NCBI GenBank assembly: GCA_021772985.1 | Contig: JAJFKX010000019.1 | Coordinates: forward strand, 62,001-126,000 | Reading direction: 5' to 3' | Origin: Gammaproteobacteria bacterium | GTDB lineage: Bacteria > Pseudomonadota > Gammaproteobacteria > Xanthomonadales > Wenzhouxiangellaceae | Length of the DNA stretch: 64,000 nucleotides | Shown here: piece by piece, positions 9,143 through 17,478 of the stretch | How the letters are laid out: each line of letters starts with the position of its first letter | Position numbering within the stretch: the first letter of the stretch is position 1 | Translations under genes and position numbers: made by a program | Notes under the pieces: model-generated | The model's database searches: none | What the model was told of the DNA's origin: nothing | What the model saw: the letters and a program-made list of their open reading frames with translations, nothing else

Positions 9143-9562
9143 ATGTTTCAACTCATCATGAACCAGGCTTTCGATGCACCTGTTGCTCAATTGTATAAAG
9201 CCTGGAGTGACCTGGAAACGATTAAACGCTGGTTTGCACCAGGCGATATGACCGTCCCGGAAGCAACTGCTGATGTTCGGGCGGGTGGTAATTATCGTAT
9301 CGTTATGCAAGCCACTGATGGTTCCCAACACATCGTCAGCGGCCGCTATCATGAAGTCATAGATGGTGAAAAACTGGTCTTCAGCTGGCAATGGGAAGGC
9401 AGCCCGAACATCACCCAAGTGACCATTTTGTTTACCGCGATTGATGAAAACAAGTCCGCATTACAATTGATTCATAATGAATTTGACGACCAACAAACTT
9501 GTGATAAACATCAACAGGGTTGGAATGGCTGCATCACCAACCTGCTAAAGATTGTGCCCTAA
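9143..9562 (+). CDS. SRPBCC/AHSA1-domain protein
   Basis: The 139-residue protein is one START-like helix-grip domain of the Aha1 C-terminal type (WSDLETIKRWFAPGDM near residue 21, AGGNYRIVMQATDGS near 47, QQGWNGCITNLLKIV at the end). Such proteins bind hydrophobic ligands in a cavity. They are standard partners of ArsR repressors, possibly as ligand carriers or modifying enzymes. The gene begins 2 bp after the regulator stop, so the two are translationally coupled. Confidence 0.8.
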   Translation: MFQLIMNQAFDAPVAQLYKAWSDLETIKRWFAPGDMTVPEATADVRAGGNYRIVMQATDGSQHIVSGRYHEVIDGEKLVFSWQWEGSPNITQVTILFTAIDENKSALQLIHNEFDDQQTCDKHQQGWNGCITNLLKIVP

Positions 9563-9591
9563 ATTATTAATTAAACATCAAGGAGAATATT

Positions 9592-9978
9592 TTGGAATAC
9601 ACAATATTAATCATTCTTACCGCATTGGTTCAATATATTATTTTTACTGCGCGTACTGGATTTAGCCGCAATAAATACCAGGTTAATGCACCTAATGTAA
9701 CTGGCAATGAACAGTGGGAATGTATTCTGAGGGTACAGCAAAACACCATGGAACAATTGGTTATCTTCATTCCTGCAATGCTGATATTTGCTACTTATGT
9801 CAGTGCTAAATGGGTATTGATACCGGGTATTTTATTTATCATTGGCCGGCAGGTTTATTCTCATTTATATACTTCAAAACCTGCAAGCCGTGGGCCGGGA
9901 ATGATCTTAAGCTTCTTCAGCAACATTGCCCTGGTGCTTGGCAGCATCATCGCAATAGTGATCAACCTGATTGGCTGA
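9592..9978 (+). CDS. MAPEG-family membrane protein
   Basis: The 128-residue protein has four transmembrane helices and the MAPEG signature around RVQQNTMEQLVIFIPAM (residues about 42-58), the region that binds glutathione in the microsomal glutathione transferase/eicosanoid family. The start is TTG behind a strong AAGGAGAA site. As the third gene of the arsR operon, it suggests a detoxification role for a hydrophobic compound. That role is inference. Confidence 0.8.
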   Translation: MEYTILIILTALVQYIIFTARTGFSRNKYQVNAPNVTGNEQWECILRVQQNTMEQLVIFIPAMLIFATYVSAKWVLIPGILFIIGRQVYSHLYTSKPASRGPGMILSFFSNIALVLGSIIAIVINLIG

Positions 9979-10049
9979 CCCAACTTTAACAAAGGATTCA
10001 GGTGCTCCAGGTAATCCTGAGAGCTTCTGAACCCATTAGTGGAGCGGCT

Positions 10050-11126
10050 CTACTGTGGCTGAGGTAATACCATGGTTTCCCAGCTAGAAGGATTACTCAC
10101 ATCACTGCCTGCCGGCCAATTGTTATATGCCATGATGCCCAGCAATGAGCTGGTCATGGTCGCCAACAAACCAATCGCCGGGGTTTGCTCAGGGGTAATA
10201 TTCAGGCGGCTGTAGGCAATCCTGATCTCGGTAATCCCCGGGCTTGCCAGCGGGAAATTATTGGCTTGCCAATCGGGCAAAAAGAAATTGCACCCAATGG
10301 CAACATTAAACAATCCCTGTTGATAACAATCCTGGAATGATGCATGAAACCAGTGATTGTCATTACCAAAAGCCTGGCCATCAGGCGGGTTAACATTGAT
10401 GAAAATCTCCGGAAACAAGGTATCGGCCATCACCATATTGACCAGATTAATATCACCAGGCCCACCCACGTTCTCAAATGCAAAATACACAAACTCATCA
10501 TCAGCCTGGTAATAAAGTGTTACCTGAAAATCACTCCTGATGAAGATCGTCTGGGTGGCGGCCTGATCCCACTCGCCTGGTTGAAACATACCATTGGCTG
10601 TGACGATGGCCGTCGTTCGCGGGATGACCAATCCCTGAACAGCCGGAGGCGGCTGACAAACCAGCCCCGCGATGCCGGTTAGCCGCTGCATATCCAGACT
10701 ACCGGAGCTAAAGCCCGGATGCTCGGTCACCCACTCCACCAGAACATTATCGCAATCCTGAAAAATCAGCAGCAATGTTCCCCAGGGGATTCGGTTAATC
10801 TGTTCAGAATCGAATAAAGGTGGGAATGCCCCGCCTTCAACAATATTGACGTTCATCAACACCTGGTTACCGTCAATCACCCCGGAACCACAAAGCCAGG
10901 CACGATTGCCATCCAAATCAAAAACAAACCAGCAGGTCACCACGATGCCCCCCTCCAGTACCTGTATAAACAGGCCATGGCCGGACTGCTCAGCGTTAAA
11001 CCAGGTGCCGCTGTGTGCCGGCTGTATACTGAAGTTATTCTGAGCCAGAGCTGACCAGCAACAGGCTGATGTAAGTATTAAAATGGCTGTGGCGCGTCTT
11101 AAGAAAACTATCATCCGGGAGAACAC
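10050..11126 (-). CDS. Secreted beta-rich protein with a possible CBM9-like C-terminal domain
   Basis: A signal peptide ends near LAQ at residue 29. An adjacent LTSACC could instead act as a lipobox. The N-terminal domain (about 38-150) has the pattern GTWFNAEQSGHGLFIQVL...CWFVFDLDGNRAWLCGSG, a beta domain common in exported proteins of gammaproteobacteria. The C-terminal domain (about 170-355) starts ANGMFQPGEWDQA and has FAFENVGGPGDIN and FINVNPPDG strands. This resembles the CBM9-like/DOMON sugar-binding fold seen in extracellular proteins. No catalytic motif is visible. It is a single gene with its own upstream region. Confidence 0.55.
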   Translation of the reverse strand: MFSRMIVFLRRATAILILTSACCWSALAQNNFSIQPAHSGTWFNAEQSGHGLFIQVLEGGIVVTCWFVFDLDGNRAWLCGSGVIDGNQVLMNVNIVEGGAFPPLFDSEQINRIPWGTLLLIFQDCDNVLVEWVTEHPGFSSGSLDMQRLTGIAGLVCQPPPAVQGLVIPRTTAIVTANGMFQPGEWDQAATQTIFIRSDFQVTLYYQADDEFVYFAFENVGGPGDINLVNMVMADTLFPEIFINVNPPDGQAFGNDNHWFHASFQDCYQQGLFNVAIGCNFFLPDWQANNFPLASPGITEIRIAYSRLNITPEQTPAIGLLATMTSSLLGIMAYNNWPAGSDVSNPSSWETMVLPQPQ

Positions 11127-11288
11127 CTGTCAGTTTAATGGGTACAAATATAATATATCCGTAAACGCTTACGCATTGTCTATTGTAGCACAACCTACAG
11201 CACTATTCGTATTAATGTTTTCGTGATAAATACAGCTCCTGGTTTATTGGTGTTTTTACTTTTAACCAACTGATTTTGCAGGCCGGTG

Positions 11289-11726
11289 TTAAACAAAATC
11301 GCAAAAAATAAAATGATGATTCTCAAACAATCGAAACTGCATATCTGATGTCTGAGACAAATCCACAACCCGCTCAACTGGGCATGCCGATTGTCCACCC
11401 TGGTGTTCCCAGCTATCGATACAATCAATCTGTTCACCATGACTGATCAGATCACGTATGACCTTAATCAGCTGCAATGTCGCTGCAACCTCGTCCGGTT
11501 CCTCAGGATTCCAGTCTTCCGGTTCACCGAAGCCAAGCTCGACACTGTAAAGATGGCGGAAAGTGCAACTGCAGCCGGACTTGGAACCTATATACCATTG
11601 GTGTTTATATTTAAGCTTACCAATATCAGGCAACGCCGGTAATTTTGATGAAAACTTCAGCAGCTCTGAATTGTATTGGGTTAAATCATCCTGCGACGAA
11701 GTACTTAACAATAGCAGGTAACACAT
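11289..11726 (-). CDS. Small hypothetical protein with GCSCTFRH motif
   Basis: This 145-residue cytoplasmic protein is not recognised with confidence. A central SGCSCTFRHLYSVELGFGEPEDW segment, a run of conserved-looking residues (EPDEVAATLQLIKVIRDLISHGE) and a Cys-containing end suggest a real, possibly metal-binding protein. It is the last gene of the long minus-strand run that starts with the ferredoxin oxidoreductase genes, 34 bp after the SnoaL-like gene. No operon partner explains its role. Confidence 0.5.
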   Translation of the reverse strand: MCYLLLLSTSSQDDLTQYNSELLKFSSKLPALPDIGKLKYKHQWYIGSKSGCSCTFRHLYSVELGFGEPEDWNPEEPDEVAATLQLIKVIRDLISHGEQIDCIDSWEHQGGQSACPVERVVDLSQTSDMQFRLFENHHFIFCDFV

Positions 11727-11760
11727 GCTTGGTTGCTTACTGCTGACTTAAGCCATTAAT

Positions 11761-11823
11761 TTACCGATAGCCATGCTGTAAAGCTTTAAGTGCATCAGCA
11801 CCCGGACATAAAATTGAATAATC
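11761..11823 (-). repeat. Copy 1 of shared C-terminal tail-coding sequence
   Basis: This 63-bp segment encodes the last 20 residues and stop of the SnoaL-like protein. It matches 14579-14641 (end of korB). The copies differ in nine codons; eight differences are synonymous and one is Ile/Val. Flanking sequence is unrelated on both sides. Confidence 0.85.
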
Positions 11824-12174
11824 TTCATCCAAACCTTGAGCTTTAAAAAAGTTCAACTGATCAAAGTAGCCTTTTTGATGGACAATCTGGTTATTGTGCA
11901 GCTTGAAAAAACCACAACCTCTTAAGCCGAGAGGATCTTTCCATTGCAGAATTGCGGTATCCCCGCATACATATATATTTTCCTCAATACAAACCATGTC
12001 AACCCTTGAAAACTCAAGCTGGAACATTGCTTTGATAGCCTGCCTGCCAACCAGTGGTGAGGGCAACACCACCTGGTTATTAATCGCATCTTCTGCGTAT
12101 AGCTCAACTAATCCATCCACATCTGCGGCATTGAATTTCTGAATCCATCGTTTGATAAATTCTTCAGGTGACAT
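11761..12174 (-). CDS. SnoaL/NTF2-like protein with a KorB-like C-terminal tail
   Basis: The 137-residue protein has a cone-shaped NTF2-like fold: EEFIKRWIQKFNAADVDGLVELYAEDA at the start, an FKLHNNQIVHQKGYFDQLNFFKAQGL strand/helix near residue 90. Proteins of this family usually end about there. Here 22 residues follow, and the last 20 (residues 118-137) are the same, apart from one Ile/Val change, as the end of the KorB protein encoded 2.8 kb upstream in the same run of genes. NTF2-like proteins bind or convert small hydrophobic molecules; no catalytic set is obvious. The tail suggests a link to the oxidoreductase complex. Confidence 0.7.
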   Translation of the reverse strand: MSPEEFIKRWIQKFNAADVDGLVELYAEDAINNQVVLPSPLVGRQAIKAMFQLEFSRVDMVCIEENIYVCGDTAILQWKDPLGLRGCGFFKLHNNQIVHQKGYFDQLNFFKAQGLDEDYSILCPGADALKALQHGYR

Positions 12175-12225
12175 ACAATTCTTTCCAGTCGAGTGGATAT
12201 TCCAAGCATTTCAGCTTAGCTGATA

Positions 12226-12633
12226 TTACAATTCCCGACACAGCCCTTTCAGCACCAGGTCATCAAAACTGACCAGACCAATGACTTTACGATCCTCCAG
12301 CACCGGAGCACGGGTTACCTCAAAACGCTGCAGCAGCAGGGAACAGTTTTTGATGCTCATATTCGGATCTGCGGTAAGCACTGGCTTGACCATGATTTCG
12401 TAAACATTAACACGCTCAGGATTGCGATCCTTGGCTATCACATGTCTGGCAATATCAGAAATAAGCAGCATCCCATACTCGTCTTTGGTATGTTTTTTTT
12501 CAACTATAAGCGTGGCGCTGGGGTGGCTCTGCATAATTCGCAATGCATCAGCAACACTACTCATGCAGTCGATCACATCAAATTTGGTTTGCATGACATC
12601 ACGCACACACAATGCAGTATTTGCTTCGCTCAT
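12226..12633 (-). CDS. CBS-domain pair protein
   Basis: The 135-residue protein is made only of two CBS domains. CBS1 runs from VRDVMQTKFDVIDCMSSVADAL (residues 10-70), CBS2 from VYEIMVKPVLTADPNMSI to VIGLVSFDDLVLKGL (75-132). Bateman modules of this kind bind adenine nucleotides and gate transporters or enzymes. The gene starts within the last codons of the P-II-like gene (4-bp overlap) and follows two DUF1538 membrane genes, so it probably senses the energy state for that transporter. Confidence 0.85.
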   Translation of the reverse strand: MSEANTALCVRDVMQTKFDVIDCMSSVADALRIMQSHPSATLIVEKKHTKDEYGMLLISDIARHVIAKDRNPERVNVYEIMVKPVLTADPNMSIKNCSLLLQRFEVTRAPVLEDRKVIGLVSFDDLVLKGLCREL

Positions 12634-12980
12634 AGGTTTTCCTCCACAGTTTCGCTAAGATACTCGACTTGGGTTTTCACCCCAACCGCATCCTCCACAT
12701 CCAGTTGAAAAGCCAGCCCGCCGCCTGGTTTGTCATCCATGCAAGCAAGCTTATTAATCGCTTCCATTACTTTTCGAGACAAATGTTCTTCCACCAGAAA
12801 CATCACCATATCCCGTTGCACATCAAGGCTGAGACCAAAAAAAGTACGTTGCTGCTTCAACCCCTCCCCCCGTGCTTGATTGATGATGGTAGCACCAGTC
12901 GCGCCGGCTTCACGGGCTGCATCCATCAGCTTTTCTGTGATTTCATCCTCAACAAATGCAACGACCAGTTTGAAATGCAT
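12630..12980 (-). CDS. P-II-like signalling protein
   Basis: The 116-residue protein has the ferredoxin-like P-II fold: FKLVVAFVEDEITEKLMDAAREAGATGATII at the start, a long middle loop, an FLVEEHLSRKVMEAI helix near residue 69 and KPGGGLAFQLDVEDAVGV near 90. It lacks the classic GlnB uridylylation-site T-loop, so it is a P-II-related protein and not the nitrogen regulator itself. Overlapping genes for DUF1538 membrane proteins upstream and a CBS protein downstream suggest it regulates that transporter in response to a nucleotide or ion. Acting ligand unknown. Confidence 0.75.
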   Translation of the reverse strand: MHFKLVVAFVEDEITEKLMDAAREAGATGATIINQARGEGLKQQRTFFGLSLDVQRDMVMFLVEEHLSRKVMEAINKLACMDDKPGGGLAFQLDVEDAVGVKTQVEYLSETVEENL

Positions 12981-13009
12981 GCTTGATTCTCCTTCAATAA
13001 AAAACGCTT

Positions 13010-13771
13010 TCAGCGCCGCAGATATTTACCCAGTTGCGCATAAGCCATGACTGCAATGATCGGAAACAGACTGGCAAAAGCAATCAGGCCAAAACCATCC
13101 ATGATTGGACTCCGACCGGGAACATTACTGGCCAGGCCCAGCCCAAGCGCAGTGACCAGCGGAACCGTAACGGTTGATGTGGTAACACCACCACTATCAT
13201 AAGCCAACGCAATGATATTTTTCGGTGCAAAAGCAGTTTGGATAATAACCAGTACATAGCCAACGATAATGTAGTAGTGCAATGGTGTACCGGTAACAAT
13301 ACGAAAGGTACCCAAGGCAATGCCAAGCGCCACCCCAATGGCAACCGCAACACGTAAACCCCAGATACTGACAGTACCTGCGGAAACCTCATTAGCTTTA
13401 ATCGCAACCGCAATCAATGCCGGCTCAGCAATAGTGGTGGAAAAGCCTATGCATAAGGCAAACAGATAAACCCATAAATAGTGATGCCATTGCAATTGAA
13501 GCTTGCTCATACTGCTATCAGCAAGTAAAAATGTTGGCGCAGTAAGTTGTTCCGCCATCAGTTTGCCGAGTGGAAACAATGCTTGTTCCAGACCCAGCAA
13601 AAACATTGCCAAACCGATAATAACGAAACCAAAACCGAGCAAGATTTTCATCAGGTTTTTGGGCCTGCGCCGCAATACAAATAACTGAAAACCAAAAATC
13701 ACAGCAGCAATTGGAAATACATCGCGCAAAGTCGAAAACAGTACTTCAATCCAGGCACTGAGATGCATCAT
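13010..13771 (-). CDS. DUF1538 membrane protein, second subunit (UmpAB-like)
   Basis: The 253-residue protein has about seven transmembrane helices and the DUF1538 hallmarks [11 protein letters not shown] (near 114), [25 protein letters not shown] (near 190) and [18 protein letters not shown] (near 220). The first subunit next to it has the same layout. In a Halomonas, a two-gene DUF1538 pair named UmpAB has been described as a Na+(K+)/H+ antiporter; I recall this from the literature and cannot verify it here. The 4-bp ATGA overlap with the upstream gene argues for a 1:1 complex. A P-II-like gene follows after 29 bp. Confidence 0.8.
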   Translation of the reverse strand: MMHLSAWIEVLFSTLRDVFPIAAVIFGFQLFVLRRRPKNLMKILLGFGFVIIGLAMFLLGLEQALFPLGKLMAEQLTAPTFLLADSSMSKLQLQWHHYLWVYLFALCIGFSTTIAEPALIAVAIKANEVSAGTVSIWGLRVAVAIGVALGIALGTFRIVTGTPLHYYIIVGYVLVIIQTAFAPKNIIALAYDSGGVTTSTVTVPLVTALGLGLASNVPGRSPIMDGFGLIAFASLFPIIAVMAYAQLGKYLRR

Positions 13772-14496
13772 GAATATAACAAACCGTAGCCCATGACAAA
13801 AACAATTGGCGTCAGTGAGGCAAACGCAATCAAACCAAACCCATCAATCATCGGGTTACGGCCACGGATACTTCCAGCCAGACCAACACCCAGTGCCGTA
13901 ACCAACGGTACAGTGATGGTGGATGTGGTCACCCCGCCGGAGTCATAGGCGATACCGATTATTTCTTTGGGAGCGATCGTGGTCATCAATACCACGCCAA
14001 GATAACCACCAATAATCAGGTACTGGATTGGCCAGCCCTTTAAGATACGCAATACGCCGATTACAATCGCAAAACCGACCGCCAATGCAACGGTGAACCG
14101 CAAACCAGTAGCGTAACTTGAGCGGGATTCATTAGTGTCTATGATCATATTCGCTTCGGCCGCAACTGTTGCAGCCTCGGCAGAAACAGCGATCAGTGCC
14201 GGTTCAGCCACAGTGGTGCCAAAACCCAGAGCAAAGGCAAACAACAGCAGCCAGAACAAACTGCCCTTCTTGGCAAAATCGTAAGCCATCGATTCACCAA
14301 TCGGAAACAGCCCAAGTTCCAACCCGCGTATAAACAGTGTCAGACCCAGCACCACAAATAACATGCCGGTCAACAACTCCATCAGATTAGGCAGCGGCTG
14401 ACGTAGTATCAGCAATTGAAAAACCGCGATCACAACCACTATCGGCAGTAAATCTCTGCAACTATCCAACAGTGGTTTGGTGATTTGCCTGAGCAA
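13768..14496 (-). CDS. DUF1538 membrane protein, first subunit (UmpAB-like)
   Basis: The 242-residue paralogue of the following gene shares [21 protein letters not shown] (near 96), [26 protein letters not shown] (near 179) and [19 protein letters not shown]. The glycine/serine/threonine-rich DSGGVTTS segment lies between two membrane helices, so it may line an ion path. The pair probably forms a pseudo-symmetric transporter. Position just behind the korB gene (82-bp gap), within one minus-strand run, suggests a coupled role in ion or redox homeostasis; that is inference. Confidence 0.8.
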   Translation of the reverse strand: MLRQITKPLLDSCRDLLPIVVVIAVFQLLILRQPLPNLMELLTGMLFVVLGLTLFIRGLELGLFPIGESMAYDFAKKGSLFWLLLFAFALGFGTTVAEPALIAVSAEAATVAAEANMIIDTNESRSSYATGLRFTVALAVGFAIVIGVLRILKGWPIQYLIIGGYLGVVLMTTIAPKEIIGIAYDSGGVTTSTITVPLVTALGVGLAGSIRGRNPMIDGFGLIAFASLTPIVFVMGYGLLYS

Positions 14497-14578
14497 CCTT
14501 CGTTATCCTTATTTCAAAGCACTGATTAAACCCGCTTCAGGCAAACAAGTCATTGATAAATCGTTAGGTTCGTAACGC

Positions 14579-14641
14579 TTATCGGTACCCATGCTGTAAA
14601 GCTTTAAGTGCGTCAGCCCCTGGACAGAGTACCGAATAATC
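14579..14641 (-). repeat. Copy 2 of shared C-terminal tail-coding sequence
   Basis: This is the 3' end of korB and its stop. It matches the 3' end of the SnoaL-like gene at 11761-11823, with an identical central 21 bp and mostly third-position changes elsewhere. Confidence 0.85.
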
Positions 14642-15634
14642 CTGATCTCTAAGCGGCGTTGCTACCGTTTGATTGGTGGCATGCATGTCCGGTGCATCAC
14701 TGTTCATATACAGTAATCCGGTAACCACCTCACCTTTTTCCTGATGACTCTGAATATATGCTGAAGCACTGCTGCGATCACTGGGGTCATAATCTTCGGC
14801 GATTTTACGCAGATATATGCGGCTTCCATCATGCAACGTGACTGGCTGTACAGAACCCTGGTCATATTTAATGGTGATTTCCTGAGCCGGTGGCACAAAA
14901 TCCGCGTGTGTCACTTCAGTGAAATTATCGCGTGTATATTTGTAGCTCTTGGTCGAACCGTCATGATCATTAAAGGTTACACACGGCGAAATAATATCCA
15001 GCAGGGCAAATCCCTTGTGCGCCATACCAGCCTTGATTAACGGCACCAATTGTTGTTTATCACCAGAAAATGAGCGAGCCACAAACGAACCACCCATAGC
15101 AATAGCCGTCAGCACCGGGTCGATCGGCTCAAACCTGTTGGGCACACCGCGTTTGGACTTGGAGCCGATATCAGCGGAGGCTGAAAACTGGCCTTTGGTG
15201 AGCCCATAAACACCATTATTTTCAATGATATAGAGCATGTTCAGGTTGCGGCGCATGGCATGCGCGAACTGCCCCAGGCCAATTGACAATGAATCGCCAT
15301 CACCTGAAATACCAACATAGGTTAAGTCCGAGCAGGCAGCATTGGCGCCGGTGGCAATTGACGGCATTCTGCCGTGGACCGAGTTCAACCCGTGTGACGC
15401 ACTGAGAAAATACGCCGGTGTTTTCGATGAACAACCAATGCCACTGAGCTTGGCCACCCGGTGTGGTGGTACTTCCAATTCAAAAAATGCCTGAATCAAA
15501 GCAGCAGTAATCGAATCGTGCCCGCAACCCGCACATAAAGTCGACATTCCACCTTCATAATCACGGGCGGTCAATCCCAGGCTGTTCTTTTTTTGCCCTG
15601 GATGGCGAGCTACTGGTTTGCTGATATAACTCAT
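14579..15634 (-). CDS. korB: 2-oxoacid:ferredoxin oxidoreductase beta subunit (KorB-type)
   Basis: The 351-residue TPP-binding subunit has TLCAGCGHDSITAAL near residue 32 (CxxCGH entry of the beta subunit) and GDGDSLSIGLGQFAHAMRRN near 110, the GDG...N thiamine-diphosphate motif. IIENNGVYGLTKGQFSAS near 136 completes the cofactor site. With the alpha/gamma subunit it would oxidise a 2-oxoacid, most likely 2-oxoglutarate, to acyl-CoA and reduce ferredoxin. The 4-bp overlap with the alpha gene shows coupled translation. The protein ends in a 20-residue tail (DYSVLCPG...QHGYR) that also ends a SnoaL-like protein encoded downstream. Kor versus pyruvate or branched-chain specificity is not certain. 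Confidence 0.85.
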   Translation of the reverse strand: MSYISKPVARHPGQKKNSLGLTARDYEGGMSTLCAGCGHDSITAALIQAFFELEVPPHRVAKLSGIGCSSKTPAYFLSASHGLNSVHGRMPSIATGANAACSDLTYVGISGDGDSLSIGLGQFAHAMRRNLNMLYIIENNGVYGLTKGQFSASADIGSKSKRGVPNRFEPIDPVLTAIAMGGSFVARSFSGDKQQLVPLIKAGMAHKGFALLDIISPCVTFNDHDGSTKSYKYTRDNFTEVTHADFVPPAQEITIKYDQGSVQPVTLHDGSRIYLRKIAEDYDPSDRSSASAYIQSHQEKGEVVTGLLYMNSDAPDMHATNQTVATPLRDQDYSVLCPGADALKALQHGYR

Positions 15635-17478
15635 GCATTTTTCCGTTTGTTCAAATGAGCAGATACCTGATTAACGACAAATTCTGCGTAGAGAGGAAAA
15701 CCGCCGTAATGCAATAAGGGAACCAGTTTATTTTTATCTACCCCGGTTTCCAGGGTCAGCAGAGAAACCATCTGTGCATCACGGTTCTGCTCAACCACAA
15801 ATACACCTTGATGGGCATTAATAAACGCCTCGACTTCTTCACCGAATGGAAATGCTCTGATACGCAAGTAATTCAAATGCATACCCTGTTCCTTTAGCCT
15901 GTCCAGGGCTTCGCGAACTGCGCAATCACTACTGCCATAAGCAATGACCGCATCAGTAACTCCATTCTGCTGGTGAATAACCGCCTCTGGAACCACTGAT
16001 GCCGCAGTTTTGAATTTACGTGTCAACCGGTCCAATACCTCTTGGTACTGATCCGGGTCTTCAGTATATGCACCGTACTTGTTATGCCCGGAACCACGGG
16101 TGAAAAACGCCCCTTTAGGGTGCACTCCAGGTAAACTGCGGGCACAAATGCCATCACCGTCTATATCCATATACCGATAAAAACGCTCTATTTTATCCAG
16201 TGCTTCAGCATCCAGCACTTTTCCGCGATTGGGCTGGTAGGCATCATCCCATTGCAACTCCGGGCACTGCCATTCATTCATGCCGATATCCAAATCCGAG
16301 AGCACAAACACCGGTGTCTGCAGTTGTTCAGCAAGATCAAAGGCCTTAACTGACAGATAAAAACATTCTTCTGGATCGGCCGGATACAAACACACGTGTT
16401 TGGTATCACCATGCGAGGCGTATGCACACATCATCACATCACCTTGCTGGGTCCGGGTAGGCATTCCAGTAGACGGGCCAACCCGTTGCACGTCGAACAA
16501 CACAGCCGGTAACTCGGTGAAATATGCGAAGCCGATAAATTCACTCATCAAAGATATACCAGGACCGCTGGTAGGTGTGAACGCACGTGCCCCATTCCAA
16601 CTTGCTCCGATTACCATTCCAATGGCGGATAATTCATCTTCGGCCTGAATCACACAGTAATGTTTCTCACCGGTTTCAGGGTCTTGTCGAAAGCGCTGGC
16701 AAAAACCATCAAACGCATCCATCAGCGAGGTAGAAGGCGTAATCGGATACCAGGCGCCCACCGTCGCCCCGGCATACATACAGCCCAAACCGGCGGCAGT
16801 ATTGCCGTCCATCATTATTTGGTTGTGGGTGACATCCATGCGCGCCACCCTAACCGGCAGCGGGCAGTTAAAATGCTCCATCGCATAGTCATAACCCATT
16901 TTGACCGCTCGCATATTCAGTGGCACCAGCTTGGGCTTGGCAGCGAACTGTTCTTCCAGCAAGCCTTCAACCACCGCAATATCCAAGTCAAGCAATGCCA
17001 CCAAAGCTCCTACGTACATGACATTCTTCATCAGAATGCGTACTCGTGCACTATCAAATTCTGCTGCGCAATGCTTGGCCAGCGGGATGCCCAGAAAGGT
17101 AACATCATCGCGCAACAGTTCTTTATTCATCGGCCATGAGGAATCGTATAACAAATACCCGCCGGCGCTGACTTCGGCCACATCATCCGCATAGGTTTCG
17201 GCATTCATAGCCACCATCACATCGACCCGACCGGAGCGCGCCTGGTAACCATCCTTGCTGACACGGACCTCATACCAGGTAGGTAAGCCCTGAATATTTG
17301 AAGGGAAAAAGTTCTTGGCCGAAATCGGCACGCCCATTCGGAAAATGGTCTTACTGAGCAACCCATTGGCACTGGCTGAACCAGTTCCATTGACATTGGC
17401 CAGCTTAATGACAAAGTCGTTCAGCTGCAGCCCCATCTGGTTGTTTGCAGCCTGCTTGCTGATTGCCGGCTGTTTCAT
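15631..17478 (-). CDS. korA: 2-oxoacid:ferredoxin oxidoreductase fused gamma-alpha subunit (KorA-type)
   Basis: The 615-residue protein has an N-terminal gamma domain (about 20-190; NVNGTGSASANGLLSKTIFRMG, then FPSNIQGLPTWYEVRVS). An alpha pyrimidine-binding domain follows, with GATVGAWYPITPSTSLMDAF near 247 and GPSTGMPTRTQQGDVMM near 335. The C-terminal transketolase-like domain has AVIAYGSSDCAVREALD and VFVVEQNRDAQM. This is the typical gamma-alpha fusion of bacterial 2-oxoglutarate:ferredoxin oxidoreductases. It overlaps both the upstream FAD subunit gene and downstream korB by 4 bp, so the three proteins probably form one complex that passes electrons to or from NAD(P)H. Confidence 0.87.
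   Translation of the reverse strand: MKQPAISKQAANNQMGLQLNDFVIKLANVNGTGSASANGLLSKTIFRMGVPISAKNFFPSNIQGLPTWYEVRVSKDGYQARSGRVDVMVAMNAETYADDVAEVSAGGYLLYDSSWPMNKELLRDDVTFLGIPLAKHCAAEFDSARVRILMKNVMYVGALVALLDLDIAVVEGLLEEQFAAKPKLVPLNMRAVKMGYDYAMEHFNCPLPVRVARMDVTHNQIMMDGNTAAGLGCMYAGATVGAWYPITPSTSLMDAFDGFCQRFRQDPETGEKHYCVIQAEDELSAIGMVIGASWNGARAFTPTSGPGISLMSEFIGFAYFTELPAVLFDVQRVGPSTGMPTRTQQGDVMMCAYASHGDTKHVCLYPADPEECFYLSVKAFDLAEQLQTPVFVLSDLDIGMNEWQCPELQWDDAYQPNRGKVLDAEALDKIERFYRYMDIDGDGICARSLPGVHPKGAFFTRGSGHNKYGAYTEDPDQYQEVLDRLTRKFKTAASVVPEAVIHQQNGVTDAVIAYGSSDCAVREALDRLKEQGMHLNYLRIRAFPFGEEVEAFINAHQGVFVVEQNRDAQMVSLLTLETGVDKNKLVPLLHYGGFPLYAEFVVNQVSAHLNKRKNA

Noticed and set aside
11195-11440. 81-codon minus-strand frame
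   Set aside because: It overlaps the 145-residue gene out of frame and has no supporting features.
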